DNA of 59,875 bases from Seiridium cupressi (GCA_036674765.1 JARVKI010000159.1:1-59875); one strand, 5' to 3'. Shown: positions 34,713 through 46,452, numbered from the stretch's first letter. Notes: generated from the sequence alone by a model not told the origin. Numbers and translations are program-made.

Positions 34713-35325
34713 CTAGACCAATTCACGATGTTCCGCGTCTGCACTTTTCGCCTGAGCAACAGCATTTGCAAGTTCGTAGACGCCATGACAGACGTAGCCC
34801 TTGAACTTCCGATCGGGGACTCCATTCTGAGAAAGTTCCTCGAGTTCCACGTAATTGCGGCCTTTCATCTCCGGTAGACAGACAGAAGTACAGGTATGCG
34901 CACTTGGGCACGGACGGTGCGAAGAAGACGAAGCAGATCTTGCCACCCAGATTGGCCTGGTCTGTGTTGATCAGATATGGCATGGTCTGAAGGACAACAC
35001 ACGAAACGACTGTTGCACTCATGATATTGATCGAGTAGGTCTTCTGGCGGTGCGAGGGGTTAGGTGTCTCGCCTCCAATGGCGTATGCGACGGCTCCCAG
35101 CGTTGCTTGGTACTAGATGCAAGGTAAGTTGGAGATTCTCAAGGAGTTCGTGTCAGAATACGTACCAACCATCCCCAGACAGTCACGAATGCAACAGTTG
35201 CCTCGAGTGAGACACTGTTTTCGATTGTGCTGATACCTCCAATTATCAGAAGACCTGCAGTCATGACGAACCATGTAATCTTCGGTGCTTCTGGCACGGT
35301 CGACATTTGGAGAGGCAGCTACAAC
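34713..35325 (-). pseudogene. MFS sugar transporter relic, 3' part only
   Basis: Last part of a hexose/alpha-glucoside-type sugar porter. The frame reads KITWFVMTAGLLIIGGISTI and ATVAFVTVWGWL, has a 53-nt intron (35113-35165), then YQATLGAVAYAIGGETP, MPYLINTDQANLGGKICFVF and YLYFC-LPEMKGRNYVELEEL. The last is the conserved PETKG-type motif at the end of transmembrane segment 12. The join between YLYFC and LPEMKGRN is broken by a 4-base tandem duplication (GTCT copied, about 34876-34885). The 5' two thirds of the gene (segments 1-8) are absent upstream of 35325, where composition becomes AT-richer. Non-functional. Confidence 0.8.
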
Positions 35326-35513
35326 ATTGCATAATTACGATTATAACGCACATTAATTGAGTGACAGAATGGATTTAAATTATTTCTATACGCGAGAATA
35401 TATGGTGAAAAATGTGCCCTCTGTGGGTGATAACTCTTCATGGTTATCAAGCCTAGCCGTGTTGACCATTTTGAGATAGATATGCGAGAATCATAGACGG
35501 TGCTAAGAATTTT

Positions 35514-37372
35514 TTAAGCACCGCCACCGGTATTCTTCAAATCCTCTGCATGGAGTTTCTTCCAGCTTCCGCACAGGCTGAATAGAGAGGCGAAACCAGA
35601 AGCTCCAATCGTAATCGCAAAGACGACCTTAATACCTGTCATATAGGCAGCAACGACACCTGGTACTTGGGCAGACGTGAATACCGTGCGAATCTGAGTG
35701 GCACGGGTTGCGAGGAGTAGCGCAGGGTTAATGCCAGAGGCCGTAGAGGCTGCGGCACGAATTATCGTATTGTTGAAGGCCGACTGCGCTGCTGAGACGA
35801 GAAACGCCCTACCTATCATTTGAAAGACTGCACTCTATGGTTAGGAAAGGTTCTGTACTACGAGGCGCTGGAGAGGGAAAAACCCACAAAAGATCATGGC
35901 GGTGGAGGACATGTCCTCCGACGTGGAGGTGCTCTGAACAATTGTGAGGGTGGTTTGGAATGTCATTCCTATAACAAGGCCAGTGAAGATCTGATATCCA
36001 ACCCACTTTCCGACAGAAGTGTCGACTTGCAGTATGTAAAAAAGGCCACAGCCAATTGCTGTAAGCCCCGCACCGATAGCCATAAGTGGAGTGAAATAGC
36101 CAATTTTGGTTAATACAGGCCCTTGAAGAGTGACCGCAATCGTGAGCAGAATGATGAAGGGGAGGTTGCGCACGCCTGATCCAATAGGGCTGAGGTCGAA
36201 GACGCTCTGAAAATATATCGGGAGGTAGAAGAGGACAACGAAGTAGGTGCCAGAAAAGAAGAACTGGAAGATACAGCTGACCCAGACCTCGCGCTTCTTG
36301 AACTGAGTTATATCTATCAGATTGACGAGTTTTCGGGATCAAGCTGAAAGAAGAGGAACTCACTATTCGTGGGACCACCATAGCACGCTCGCCCTGATAT
36401 ATCTCCCAAAAGATACAGGTAACAAAGATAGCGAAAGAATCAACAAGTAAACCGACTACAACGCTGCTATCCCAAGCCTTGGTCAGGCCACCATACTGGA
36501 GTGCCAGGATGTATGAGATTATCAAGCACATGACGAGCAATGCACCAAGTAAATCCAGCTGTAGGAACTTCTCTTTCTAACTGGCCACAACCGGCTTTGC
36601 TTCACTTGGAATATGAAGATAAATCAGGACAATCGCAGCAGCTAAGCCACCGACTGGTAAATTGATATAGAAGCACCATCGCCAGGTGACCTTGTCGGAG
36701 AAGGCGCCACCGAGAAGAGGGCATAGCACAGCAGCAATTCCATATGTCGCCCCGGTAAACCCGATCAATGCGGGTCGTTTCTGCGGCTCTGCGATAAACC
36801 CAATAATGGTAAATGCCCCTGACCCAATCCCAGCACCGCCGAGGCCCGCGATTATGCGTCCAACAATCAAGGCCGTCGGATTTGGCGCAACGCCACATAT
36901 CAAACTACCAAGCTCAAAAAGGGCTATAGCAACCATAAAATATATCTTCAACGAGAAGTATTTGTAGAATTTGCCCCACGTCGACTGGAACCCCCCAAAG
37001 GTCATGAAGTATGCTGAGCTATACCATACCACCTTATCGAGACCGTAGAACTCGTCTGTGATTTTGGGAATGGCAGTAGCGAGGATGGTCTGGTGAAGAG
37101 AGAATTAGCTGACTTGCTGCGTTCGCGTAGATAGGGCTAACCACTCACATTATCTAAAGATACCAAGAATATGCCGAGCATAAGTGAGATCATCATGAGG
37201 ACAAGGCGCCTGCCAGGGGATATTCAGTTGTAGGCGGCTCGTTAAGGGCCTCGACTGAATTGAGATCCGGGACGTTCCCATCCTCGGCCTTCTCTGTGTC
37301 CATTGGTTTCGAGCCCTTAGAGGAATTATCGGCGTGCTGGTTCTGTTCTGGGTCTAAATTGGAGCTCGCCAT
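35514..37372 (-). pseudogene. DHA2-type MFS drug:proton transporter (14 spans), two lesions
   Basis: Efflux pump of the DHA2 family, often found beside secondary-metabolite genes. Four exons: 37372-37149, 37089-36364, 36302-35888 and 35827-35514; three introns of 59-61 nt. The corrected product would be about 559 residues. Motifs: SLDNTILATAIPKITDEF, YFMTFGGFQSTWGKFYKYF, GRIIAGLGGAGIGSGAF, WRWCFYINLPVG and FLVSAAQSAFNNTIIR. Two lesions disable it. One base is missing in a C run at about 37216-37221, before transmembrane segment 1. TAG at 36579-36577 replaces the conserved Trp in AS-W-KEKFLQLDLLG; TGG to TAG is a G-to-A change as expected from RIP. The rest is well preserved, so inactivation looks recent. 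Confidence 0.82.
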
Positions 37373-37935
37373 TGTGTTGAAGTTGTACTGTATCTGGCGA
37401 GAAGGAGCCAGATCGAAAGAATATAAAGCACTGTCCTAGGAGTCGCGCAGACAGCTCTTTCATAGAGACATACAAATATGGCCAGAGAAAACATGTTGTT
37501 ACATCCTGCGGGAGTTATGTTTACGTTAGAGTGTCAACTCTGTTACGTTGTTTCCCGCTCCGCTAACTCTATGACAAATGCACATAATCGGCAGTCCTAC
37601 CCCTAGGATTCTACACCGATCAGCAAACAATACCAAGCACGGGTTTTATTGGGCGGGCAAAGTCGGAGTGAATCATGCGCCGCACGGAACGGAGATTCTC
37701 CAAGCTTAGTAATAGTGGGACTTAACCTCGCTATTTAAGAGGCCGTTCCATTCAGTGGGAGACATTGAGGTATTGGCAGCTGATATCGGGTAGTTTTGTA
37801 CTGTACACATTTTTATCAGAGTAAGGCGCCCCTATAAAGTGACTTGAGGCAGGACGGCCATTTAGTGTGTTCGTCTCGAGGAACAGACGTTTGCCTTCTA
37901 TTGTTATCTCGGCCAACTCTTTTCGGTGACCACTG
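37373..37935. other. intergenic stretch upstream of the DHA2 gene
   Basis: About 560 bases containing the promoter of the broken transporter. No coding sequence recognised. Confidence 0.4.
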
Positions 37936-37946
37936 TATATAAAAGG
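37936..37946 (+). promoter_or_regulatory. orphan TATA box
   Basis: TATATAAAAGG is an ideal eukaryotic TATA box on the plus strand. It is followed by a pyrimidine-rich leader-like region (about 37985-38090) and only a 13-codon ATG frame (38072-38113). No gene begins downstream on this strand, so it either drives a non-coding RNA or is left from a lost gene. Confidence 0.45.
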
Positions 37947-38122
37947 AGAGTTGGGGGAAATATATTCGCTTGCTTTCGTCTCCAAAGCTGCCTTTCAAAC
38001 CCCTTTGCCCTAGCCAAAACCCCCTGGGAAAAAGGAGCCTCCCCTCAACTTTTCTTTCTTTTCCTCTGCATGCATTCTCCCAGCGCGATGCCTCCTACCT
38101 CTCTATGGTGATTTTAACCTAG

Positions 38123-38223
38123 CACTCCTGATGCGCCACGAAGTGGCTAGCAGGTGTGGCTGGAGGGGGTAGCCCCTTTGGGGCTATCATGGTGACACAA
38201 CGGGAGGGCATTTATGCCCGTTG
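38123..38223. other. cluster of three adjacent hairpins
   Basis: Three inverted repeats within 101 bases. Hairpin 1: 38123-38130 with 38151-38158, plus an inner GCCAC-GAA-GTGGC (38135-38147). Hairpin 2: GGTAGCCCC-TTT-GGGGCTATC (38168-38188), nine pairs with one G-T. Hairpin 3: CAACGGG (38198-38204) with CCCGTTG (38217-38223), or alternatively GGGCAT with ATGCCC. The spacing and G+C content contrast with the flanks. It may be a structured RNA or a transposon end. No protein is encoded. Confidence 0.6.
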
Positions 38224-38437
38224 AACCACCAAAAGTTGTTTTGAATTCTGTATCTTAATTTTACTCTTCATATTGAATACCAGGTCGTATCAACTCCACT
38301 CCATCGCTTCATAGCAGAATCAACAAGCTTGGAACTTTTTCTGTTGGCACTGACGGTACAATGAGCTACCTTCTCGCACTCCAATATCCACAGGTTGCCT
38401 TACGAAATCGTCAAGTTGCTACAACCGATCAGATGCC

Positions 38438-39299
38438 TTATAAGCTGGAAGCGAACATCTGGTATCCCTTGCCCATCACAAACGTCTGATGCCACGGGCC
38501 CTGCATTTTCTCTGCCGCAAGGCCTTTGAAGAGCTTCGCATGCGCATGTCCCTCGACCATGTACTTGGACGTGCCGTTCGCTTTGCGCTCATCCGCATAA
38601 TAAGACCTGCCAATCACATAACGTTTAGTCTTCCTATTCATTCATTCATTCATTCGCTTACTCCACTACATACAAATAGAGAAATAGACATAAAACATGA
38701 TTCTTTTGGGCTTAACTTACTTGTATCCCTTGGATTTATAGGCATCCGCAGCAGCCCACATCATGTGTGCACCCGCGGACTTCCCGCGCCCTGCGAAATG
38801 AAGCTCGGGATGATCTCCACGTCCAGAATATTGCTCGTCATGATAAACGTCGGCGCCGCACTGGCAGGCAGCTGTTTGAAGCCGGCGACGGCCTGTTGCG
38901 CGGCGACGTAAAAACTCGAAACACCAATGCTAAGATCTTTGCTGGTATCGGCCAAGGGGAGGGAGAACGGGTCGTCGGGGGCCGGGCGCGTCGAGGCATT
39001 AACTACGAGGGTTACTTGGTACTGAGAACAAGGTAGGGCAGGGCTGGACGGGGACTTACCGTTATAGACGACTACGCTAGGAATGCCAAAGACCTTCTTA
39101 CTTTTTGAAAAGGCGTTAACGACGTCGTCGGATTTGGTAAAGTCGCTAGGATGTTCAATTGGCTATCGGTACTCTCGGCCTATTTTACTGAACGCGCGGC
39201 GATGGCGACCTTATAACCGCCCGCGGCGAACGTCTTCGCGACATGTTGGCCGATGTTTGGGCCGGCGCCGAGGATGAGGATGACGGGAGAAAACATCAT
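38438..39299 (-). pseudogene. atypical SDR/NAD(P)-binding oxidoreductase, broken
   Basis: Member of a fungal SDR group with the modified cofactor motif LGAGPNIGQ. Start ATG 39299 or 39296 (MFSPVILILGAGPNIGQHVA). It continues AAGGYKVAIAARS, VVNAFSKSKKVFGIPSVVVY, YQVTLVVNAS, SSFYVAAQQAVAGFKQLP and HMMWAAADAYKSKGY. A 115-nt intron (38607-38721) contains an ATTC tetranucleotide run. The last exon ends GPWHQTFVMGKGYQMFASSL. Three lesions: TAG at 39182-39180, a missing base near 39148-39151 (C run) and another near 38783-38788 (C/G-rich run). The fold is otherwise complete, so the gene died fairly recently. Substrate unknown. Confidence 0.75.
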
Positions 39300-39978
39300 C
39301 TTTTTACTTTAAATTTGAGTATAATGTGGGGAATGGTCGAGTAACACGTTCGAGCGCGAGCAAGAGGCTGCAACAAAGCTGACCTGACTTATTTTCGGAA
39401 AGTCACCGAAATGACTCTTGTTGGACCAGAGCGGGGCTCGAAATAGGCATCATAAGAACAAATCTCTTATGATGTGCTCTCTTTGAGCGATCCCATTTCG
39501 ACTGTGAAGTCTAGGGTGATTCCGTCTTCTAAACTCGCATGCGACAGTCATACAGGGCAGTGGAAGGTTTACGACTGTCCAGCTACGGTATCGCCGTCTC
39601 AAGGCCCCCCAACAGCAAACGCGTTATTTGTGCAAATTCGTCAAGGTGATGAATGGGTGTACGTTCTACTGGGCAGTATGACTTTCGGTGCCACAGATTT
39701 GGTTACGGCATTAATTCTTCAACGAAATGGGGATACATACTTGCGCTCCGGTTACTGATTAAAAGAACACCTACTTTTTCTTAGGTCGGGCCGTGGAACA
39801 AACCAGCGTCCCAAGACATTAGAAGGATTGTTCAGCATATGCCAAGTAAAATCCAGGTATTTGCCATTAAATGAAAACTACGGTCTGAGCTCGCTGGTTT
39901 TAGTGTTAAAATAAGAGACCTCTGCCTGAGATAGAACCCTGGCCGTATTTATGACGGAAAAGCGGCTATGATAAAGGA
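39300..39978. other. interval without a supported gene
   Basis: A 94-codon frame (39474-39758) without an ATG reads GLWKVYDCPAT-like and GDEWVYVLLGSM-like segments. It is too weak to call; it might be part of the next entry. Confidence 0.3.
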
Positions 39979-40851
39979 GTGGGAAAACGCGGGAACAGAA
40001 ATGATCATTGGGATGTTCTGTGGACCGCCAAGAACGAAATTCTCACTGTTCAAACGGCGCTTGATGACACGGTGGTTGGCGGCTTCGATTGGCAGACCGC
40101 GGGAGATCTACGTGATTGTTGTCTCAAGCTCACGCCTAATGTCCAAAACGATGGAAATCATCAAGATAAACAGGTCTTAGGCGGCATCATACAAGCGATA
40201 GGGATAGGGCATACTCGTCGTGATTTATCGGGGCTTTCATTGGGTAAAAGAGCGATTGTCTTTTTGTTCTTATGTCTGGACAATCAATGGTCCAATCTCC
40301 TGGACTTCAGCAGTCGTGAGAAGATGCTGGAAGTAGGTGTATCACGCCTCGGGATCCGGCATGATGAGAACTTCGAGCGTGACGTACGGGAACCGCTACT
40401 CGATCACATGGGTAGTTACCGAGACCGTAGTCGTCGAGCTATCCATTGGCTGGTTGTTTTATTTGGAAACACCCATATTGATGCAACTGTGTGGCTTACG
40501 GACTTGGAATTTGTTTGGAAGAGTTTCGCCTTCATATTAACGAAAAGCTCGCGGCTTGGTTCTAGCCCAGTGAGAACGACAGGAGGCGATGAGGTTCGGA
40601 TCATGGAAGGCACTGACTTCCCGTGCCTCCGAAGGACATTGGAAGGGGGAAAGGAGCTTATAGGTAGATGTTACACTAATAAACTCATAAAAAACAAGAT
40701 CTTTAAGCAAGTCGACAATAAGACGCTTGAGTTTGAAACTATAAATAATAAAATATTATTTAAAGCAAAATTTCGGAACAAATGGCTAAATAGAGATCAA
40801 GTCCACAATTCTCGGCGCACCCAATCGGGACAATTATTTGTAGGGTCGTGA
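39979..40851 (+). pseudogene. hypothetical open frame, possibly a HET-protein tail remnant
   Basis: A 290-codon open frame with no ATG near its start. Most of it matches nothing I know. The segment GDEVRIMEGTDFPCLRRTLE and GGKELIGRCYT resembles the C-terminal GDxV..L.G...PfvLR....Y.liGeCYvhG pattern of HET-domain proteins, but weakly. The last 50 codons are Lys/Asn-rich because the DNA becomes AT-rich, as at an eroded repeat edge. It could be chance. Confidence 0.2.
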
Positions 40852-42048
40852 TGATAATATCAGCTGCAGTCTTTAAATTGTAATGATATATTCATAGGCT
40901 CGACTACATGATAATAGCGTTACCACAGAATTTTATATGCAAAATTAGTGCCCCCCTTGTGGGCATCATTAGTCTGGATAGAACAACGCGCAGGAAATGC
41001 GACAGAATAGAACGCGTCCAAAAACGGGGCACAATCGGCGTTTGAGTCCGCCACAGCCTGTACCAGGGAGGATGAAACTAACAGTGAGATCATAAGTCAC
41101 TGGGCATAGTTGCAAGATCCATCTTATACTGAGCATGTGTGCATGTACTGTCGCAACCCATGTCATGAGTCACGGAAGAATGGTGGCATAGTTTGGCATG
41201 TATCGAACGAAAAAATTTCTCCAGGACCAACGGCGGCAGCACCGCAATGGACCAGAGGGTAAGTGATCGAAGTTTGGATTCCTCTTTCCTCCAATTTCCC
41301 CTCCAAGACCTGCCATTGAGTGACGAAAGCCAGAGTGAATATGAAGGATTGTCTTTGTTTTATGATGAGGAGGAAAGGAAGGAGAAAATTCCCAGAGCCG
41401 AAAATTGCTGGCGCCCAAGACATGGAAGCTAGAATCGGGGGAGTGGAGCAACGTTTTCCCGGCTATCGATAGCAGAAACTATCCTTATCGAGGGTGATAA
41501 GCACCCTCCTCTGCCCTTTTTGCCCACCAAGCGCCCCCTCCCCCCCCACCCATGTGGACCTCTGCAATGGTGTTAACAATTGCTAGGCCCTGTATGGCTG
41601 CTAGCTGTCTGTTTGGGCTGTCAGTACATTTGTACACTGTATGCAACCCAACATCCAAGGGCACTCACTGCTGAGCAACGGTGGCAGACTGCGGGGGCCC
41701 AGTGATGTGCATACCAAGTAGCAGCCAAAGCCAGCCAGCCAATTGTAAATCAGGTTTTCCACCTTGACCCCGCCAATCTGATTGTGCTGTGACTCCTTTC
41801 ATCATTTTCTTGGCACCAGATCTCCTGTGGTTGTGCCTCTGTTCTCTCCAACGTAAAGCCCATAAAGTCTAGACACCTTCAGCATTCGACCTGCAAGTTC
41901 TACCTGTTTGTCTTGCACCGAGCAAGTTGTCCACCGCCCAACTTCCCCTACTATAGGGAGTGCCATCACTCTTGACGCCTACCGACGTCACCCCGCAATT
42001 GAGCGTAAACCCCTCCATCACGCCAACGAATTTCAGTAAAACGCAATA
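40852..42048. other. intergenic region and leader of the PDAP1-like gene
   Basis: 1.2 kb with no recognised gene. The part near 41500-41560 is C-rich, and 41820-42040 looks like a pyrimidine-rich 5' leader of the next gene. Confidence 0.45.
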
Positions 42049-42939
42049 ATGGCCCCTGGCGGATCAAGCAAACCTGGCGCTGCCTCTCGAGGTCGCGGAG
42101 GAAAATTCAAGAAGTTCACCAGAGGAGGTCTGAAGCCCAGCCCTGACTGTTCCATATCACTGGCTGACCTGTTTATGCCTGATAGGTGGCCATCACTTCT
42201 CCCGTGATCTGCGACCCCTCGACGCCGATGGCAACGAAATAAGCATGTGGAGCGCTGGCTCAAAGGATAAGGGCTCCGACGATGACGACGATTCCTCCGA
42301 GGAGGATTCAGAGGAAGAGTCTTCTGAAGAAGATTCCGACGACGGCCCATCCCAGCCCGCCGCTGAGCTGACCAGAGAAGAGCGCAAGAAGCAGAAGGCC
42401 GCACAAAAGGCTGCTGCTGTCGCCAGGAAGAACAAGGGCGTCGTGCAAGTTGGTGATCTACCGTCTGATTCCGAAGAGGAGAGCGATGATGATATGCCTG
42501 CAAACCCGAACCACTCCAAAGCTGCGCGGAATCAGACCAAGGCACCTCCCCGCGATGTTGAGGAAGTCACCCAGGCCGTCAAGAAACTGACCACCAATAC
42601 AGCTGGCATGAGTAGGAAGGAGCGCGAATCTATGGAGGCTGCGCAGGCTAAGGAGCGTTATCGCAAGCTCCATGAGGCTGGCAAGACTGATGAGGCCAAG
42701 GCCGATTTGGCCCGTCTGGCGCTTATCAGGGAGAAGCGAGAGGCTGAGGCCGCACGCAAGCAGGTTAGCACATGCAGACACTTGTTCTCCCCTAGCATAC
42801 CAACTGACTTTATCAGGCCGAGAAGGAAGAAAGGGAGGCTCAAGAGGCTGCACGAAAGAAGGAAATCGAAGCCAAGGAGGCAAAGAAGAGAGAGGCTGCT
42901 CTGGGCAAAGCCGGAGCGAAGAAGGGCAAGAGCAAATGA
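42049..42939 (+). CDS. PDAP1/HASPP28-type phosphoprotein (28 kDa heat- and acid-stable)
   Basis: Small conserved eukaryotic protein of 259 residues. Exons: 42049-42127, 42186-42763 and 42817-42939, with introns of 58 and 53 nt. The N-terminus [20 protein letters not shown] and the join [19 protein letters not shown] are family-typical. The middle is an acidic Ser/Asp/Glu stretch with many casein-kinase-2-like sites. The HASPP28 domain is near the C-terminus ([40 protein letters not shown]), followed by a long charged helix ending in KKGKSK. Mammalian PDAP1 binds PDGF-A and affects translation and stress responses; the role in fungi is not established. Sequence is intact. Confidence 0.9.
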
Positions 42940-43900
42940 GTTTGATCTCAACTGTCTCGTTGGTGTACAGCTCGCGTCGGAAACATTGTACTCTCTTAGA
43001 TACTCCGTTACACGAACGATATAGCCAGCCAGCCATTCTGTGGAACTCGGCGCACTGTGACTCGAACAGACTTGGTGTGCGATTTTGGCCATGTAACCTC
43101 TGAGTTGGCATGTGCACTTACCGACTCTGGGGTGGTGCTTTGCAGGTTGGAGTGCATAACCTCATAGTTCATGCATTTCTTTTCGTGGCATACAACACGT
43201 CAAGTGTTTTCGAGCCACCCAACTGGCGAAGTTACCCGACGTTACTGTGTTTTAGACACTCACGCGGAAAATATACATATACATTGTTTAAGGTTTTTCT
43301 CTTTCACAAACTGAAAATGTATATGTACCGAGCGCCCACATGCTCCTAAGATCAGTCGTGCATCTTCTACTTATCCTGAGTTCTTTATTTCCGGTACATG
43401 ATCCTGGTGGGTTCTAAACATGAATCTCCGCCAGGCCAATTAAACCTAGCACATGGCGAAAGGCAAATTATGAAACTATCTTCGGTAATATGGTAAGAGC
43501 CACGATCGGACAGGGTTTAAAAGGCATGGGATTAGCCAACCTGGGTCCAGGGTCTTGGTGGGTCCGACTTCCGACTACTCCATTTCACCAGCTCGGCTTT
43601 GACTTGACGTAGAACGTCGGAGCGGAACCTTGTTTACGACTACAGGCTGGTCTTTTCAGGTCTCTTACTAATCTGGGCTCACAGGACATGATTTGCGTGC
43701 TTGAGCGCCGCCTCCATTAGCATATCGTTTGGCCGACGGGCTCCAGCGTTCTTCCGCCGAACCCGGCGGAAACGCCTGGCACCGACTTGCCATCCAACCA
43801 ACCATTTGCTTGCGGTTCCATGTTTGGAGAAGTCAATTCACCTCGTCGCATGTCCCTTCAAACGTGCTGGATTTCCCCCATCTGAAGACAACCTTGAAAG
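42940..43900. other. intergenic region, promoter of the Zn2Cys6 gene
   Basis: About 960 bases without a supported gene. A 67-codon frame ending at 43904 overlaps the start of the next gene and is not supported. Confidence 0.5.
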
Positions 43901-46156
43901 ATGAATGACAGACATACTGCGAAAAGGCAAGTTCGAAAGGGTACCAGAAGCTGTTGGGAATGTAAGACGAGCTTTATCCGAATGTGCGGCCACCAAGCCG
44001 ATAACTGACACGACACAGGCAAACGTCGTAAGACAAGATGCAACTTCCGGTCACCTTCAGATTCAAAATGTGTCTCTTGCACCCAGCGCGGAATGCCGTG
44101 CCAGAGCCAGCAACATGAAGAACCGATGGCTTTGAGCTCATGTGGCACAACAGAGCGACTGGCCAGACTTGAGTCACTAGTCGAGAAGCTGGTCTATTTG
44201 CAACCCGCAGCACAGGGGAATGACTTGCTACGTGAAGCTATGGTTGCCCAGATCAAATCCCCGGCTAGTTCTGCTGGTGGTCCCTCAAAGGACGATGCTA
44301 CAGAATCTGAGTCCCATCAGACAGAAAGTCGATTTACACATAAACCTAACTTGTTTTCTTTCAACTACAACCCCTTAGACTACGTGCTTGACCAACGGGA
44401 CAATTCACTACTGACGCTTCAACCGATATCCCAGTTGCTTCATGCGCAATTGCCCTGTGCAGACGACATAGCCGAAATGACCGGCAATGGCCACGCGATG
44501 GCATTTCTTAGCTTCTGCTACTACTTCAAGGGATCTGACCGGGACCCGGGCCAAATCCTTGCACCTTTTAGGACCCCGTCTGCTACATCGCATCCGGTTT
44601 TGTTGGCAAGAGCGCTGCTCCAACTGGCATTCTGCCTCCAGCATTCTGTATCATGCTCAAAGGCGCCTGCCTTGCGTCTCAGGGAGCCTTTTACAGTGGT
44701 TGCTTCGCAATGGGTTCAGATGGCCACGAAATTGGTTACGTACAACGATCATTTCATCGATTCGGTCGAGGCACTTCATTGTTTGCTGATTGAAGGATAC
44801 TCACTCGTCAATACTGGGAGTTTGCGGCGTGCCTGGATATCGTTTCGGCGTGCCTTGAGTTTTGCTCAAATTATGGGATTTCAACGAGAGACAGCGACGA
44901 CCGTCAAGGCTCTTGATCCAGAAACACGATACTCACAAGCGTACATGTGGTCGGTCATTGTCTACCAGGAACGGCTTCTGGCACTGCTTATTGGAACGCC
45001 CACAGCTACGACAGGGAGCTACCTATGTGATAGAGATATGAATATCGGATCGCCGAGCGAGCGACTCGGCAAAAGGCATGCCATCATCATCTCGCAATTG
45101 GTAGAGAGAAATCAGTCCAAAGCCTGTCAAGACCTTGACATCCTTCATTCTATAGACCGCAATCTGCAGGACGCAGCAGCTAGTGTTCCAGTCGGTTGGT
45201 GGCAACTACCACTGCCGAACGAGCATATGGAGGCGATTGACTACGCGGCCAACGCCACTCATGCCAACGTGCAGATTATCCACTTCACTCTCACCATCTA
45301 CCTCCACCTACCATTTCTCTTGGCGAGTGACGCCGGGCCAGAGTGTACTGGCAACAAACTTGCTTGCATCAATGCATCGCGAGAGATTTTACGAAGGTTC
45401 AATATCTTACGCGGCTACGTCAAAGCTGTATTTTGCTGCCGTTATGCTGAGTTCTGCGCTTTCAACGCAGGTATGACGCTACTGCTTGCGTATATCGACA
45501 ACATACGGGGCGGACTTCGCGACGTCTTGGAGCCTCTGCGACTTGGCGACGTAGCTCTAATTACCTTGACCATGGATACGATGGATAAGCTACGCCGAGA
45601 GCACAATGATGCCGTATCGGGTGAGGCCCTCGAGGTGATGAAGAAATTATTTAACTTCTACCAGTGCGCACTTCAAGACGACGCCGAATTCAAAACTTAT
45701 GTTGTAGGAGTGACCATCCCACCTCCCACCGAGCCTCATGACAGGTCGTGCCGATTCATCGTTCCTTATTATGGCTGTATTTGCATCACCAGGGAAGAGG
45801 CACCAGGAGAACCCCAAGCTTTATCTGTCTCCATGCAAGCACAGAACCACGAGCTCCATAATGCGGGCACCCCATCCTTGTCGATGCCGACACTTGTCAA
45901 TTCATCGCCCGATGTCGTTGGGCTTCATCCACCCCACGACGGCCCTCCTGATTACGGAATTTGCTCTCAGTCTTTTGATACACTGGCAGCGGGTTCGGAT
46001 ACATCGCCAGCTGCGAATACAGCTACCTCGCTAGAAGCGGATGTAACGCGACCCGACTTTTTTGCCGAGGGAAATGATTGGGGCCTGCAGGGAGTTGATA
46101 TGACATTCTTCAGCAGCCTCATTGCAGCCGACACCATGCAACATGGCTTCGGCTAG
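43901..46156 (+). CDS. Zn2Cys6 fungal transcription factor
   Basis: Binuclear zinc-cluster activator of 732 residues. Exon 1 is 43901-43961 and exon 2 is 44019-46156; the 57-nt intron splits the codon of the second zinc-cluster cysteine. Joined, residues 18-48 give C18-x2-C21-x6-C28-x9-C38-x2-C41-x6-C48 with basic residues KRRKTR between the second and third cysteines. A short coiled coil follows (ERLARLESLVEKLVYL). The central fungal-specific domain includes HCLLIEGYSLVNTGSLRRAW and the helix following. The C-terminus is Ser/Asp-rich and may activate transcription. Targets are unknown; there is no adjacent intact metabolic gene cluster on the same side. No disabling changes. Confidence 0.92.
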
Positions 46157-46452
46157 TGAAGCGAGCTCTAGCACTCTCGGTCCTTGGTTAGTCTCGTGTA
46201 GATTTTAGAATTGGTGCAATGTTCACTAGTGTAGGAAAGGATCTGGAATTAACAGCAGGACGAGAAACGACCTCGTTTTTGACGCTTTGATATGGCGCTG
46301 CGTTTCTCTGTACACATCAGATATCACTCGGAAGTCAGGCGTCGAACGGATCATTCTGTAGGGCGCACCAGGAGTATTTTCAAAATGAAATGATGAATTT
46401 TTTAAGATCTATGCGTATTAGACACAGCTATGTATAACACGCTTGTTGTTCA
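46157..46452. other. short region between convergent 3' ends
   Basis: Nothing recognised beyond the likely 3' untranslated regions of the two flanking genes. Confidence 0.5.

Noticed and set aside
38126..38158. Hammerhead ribozyme (CTGATG and GAA present at hairpin 1)
   Set aside because: The core is incomplete: the GAA is a hairpin loop, the CUGAUGA box lacks its last A, and no third stem or cleavage triplet is placed correctly.
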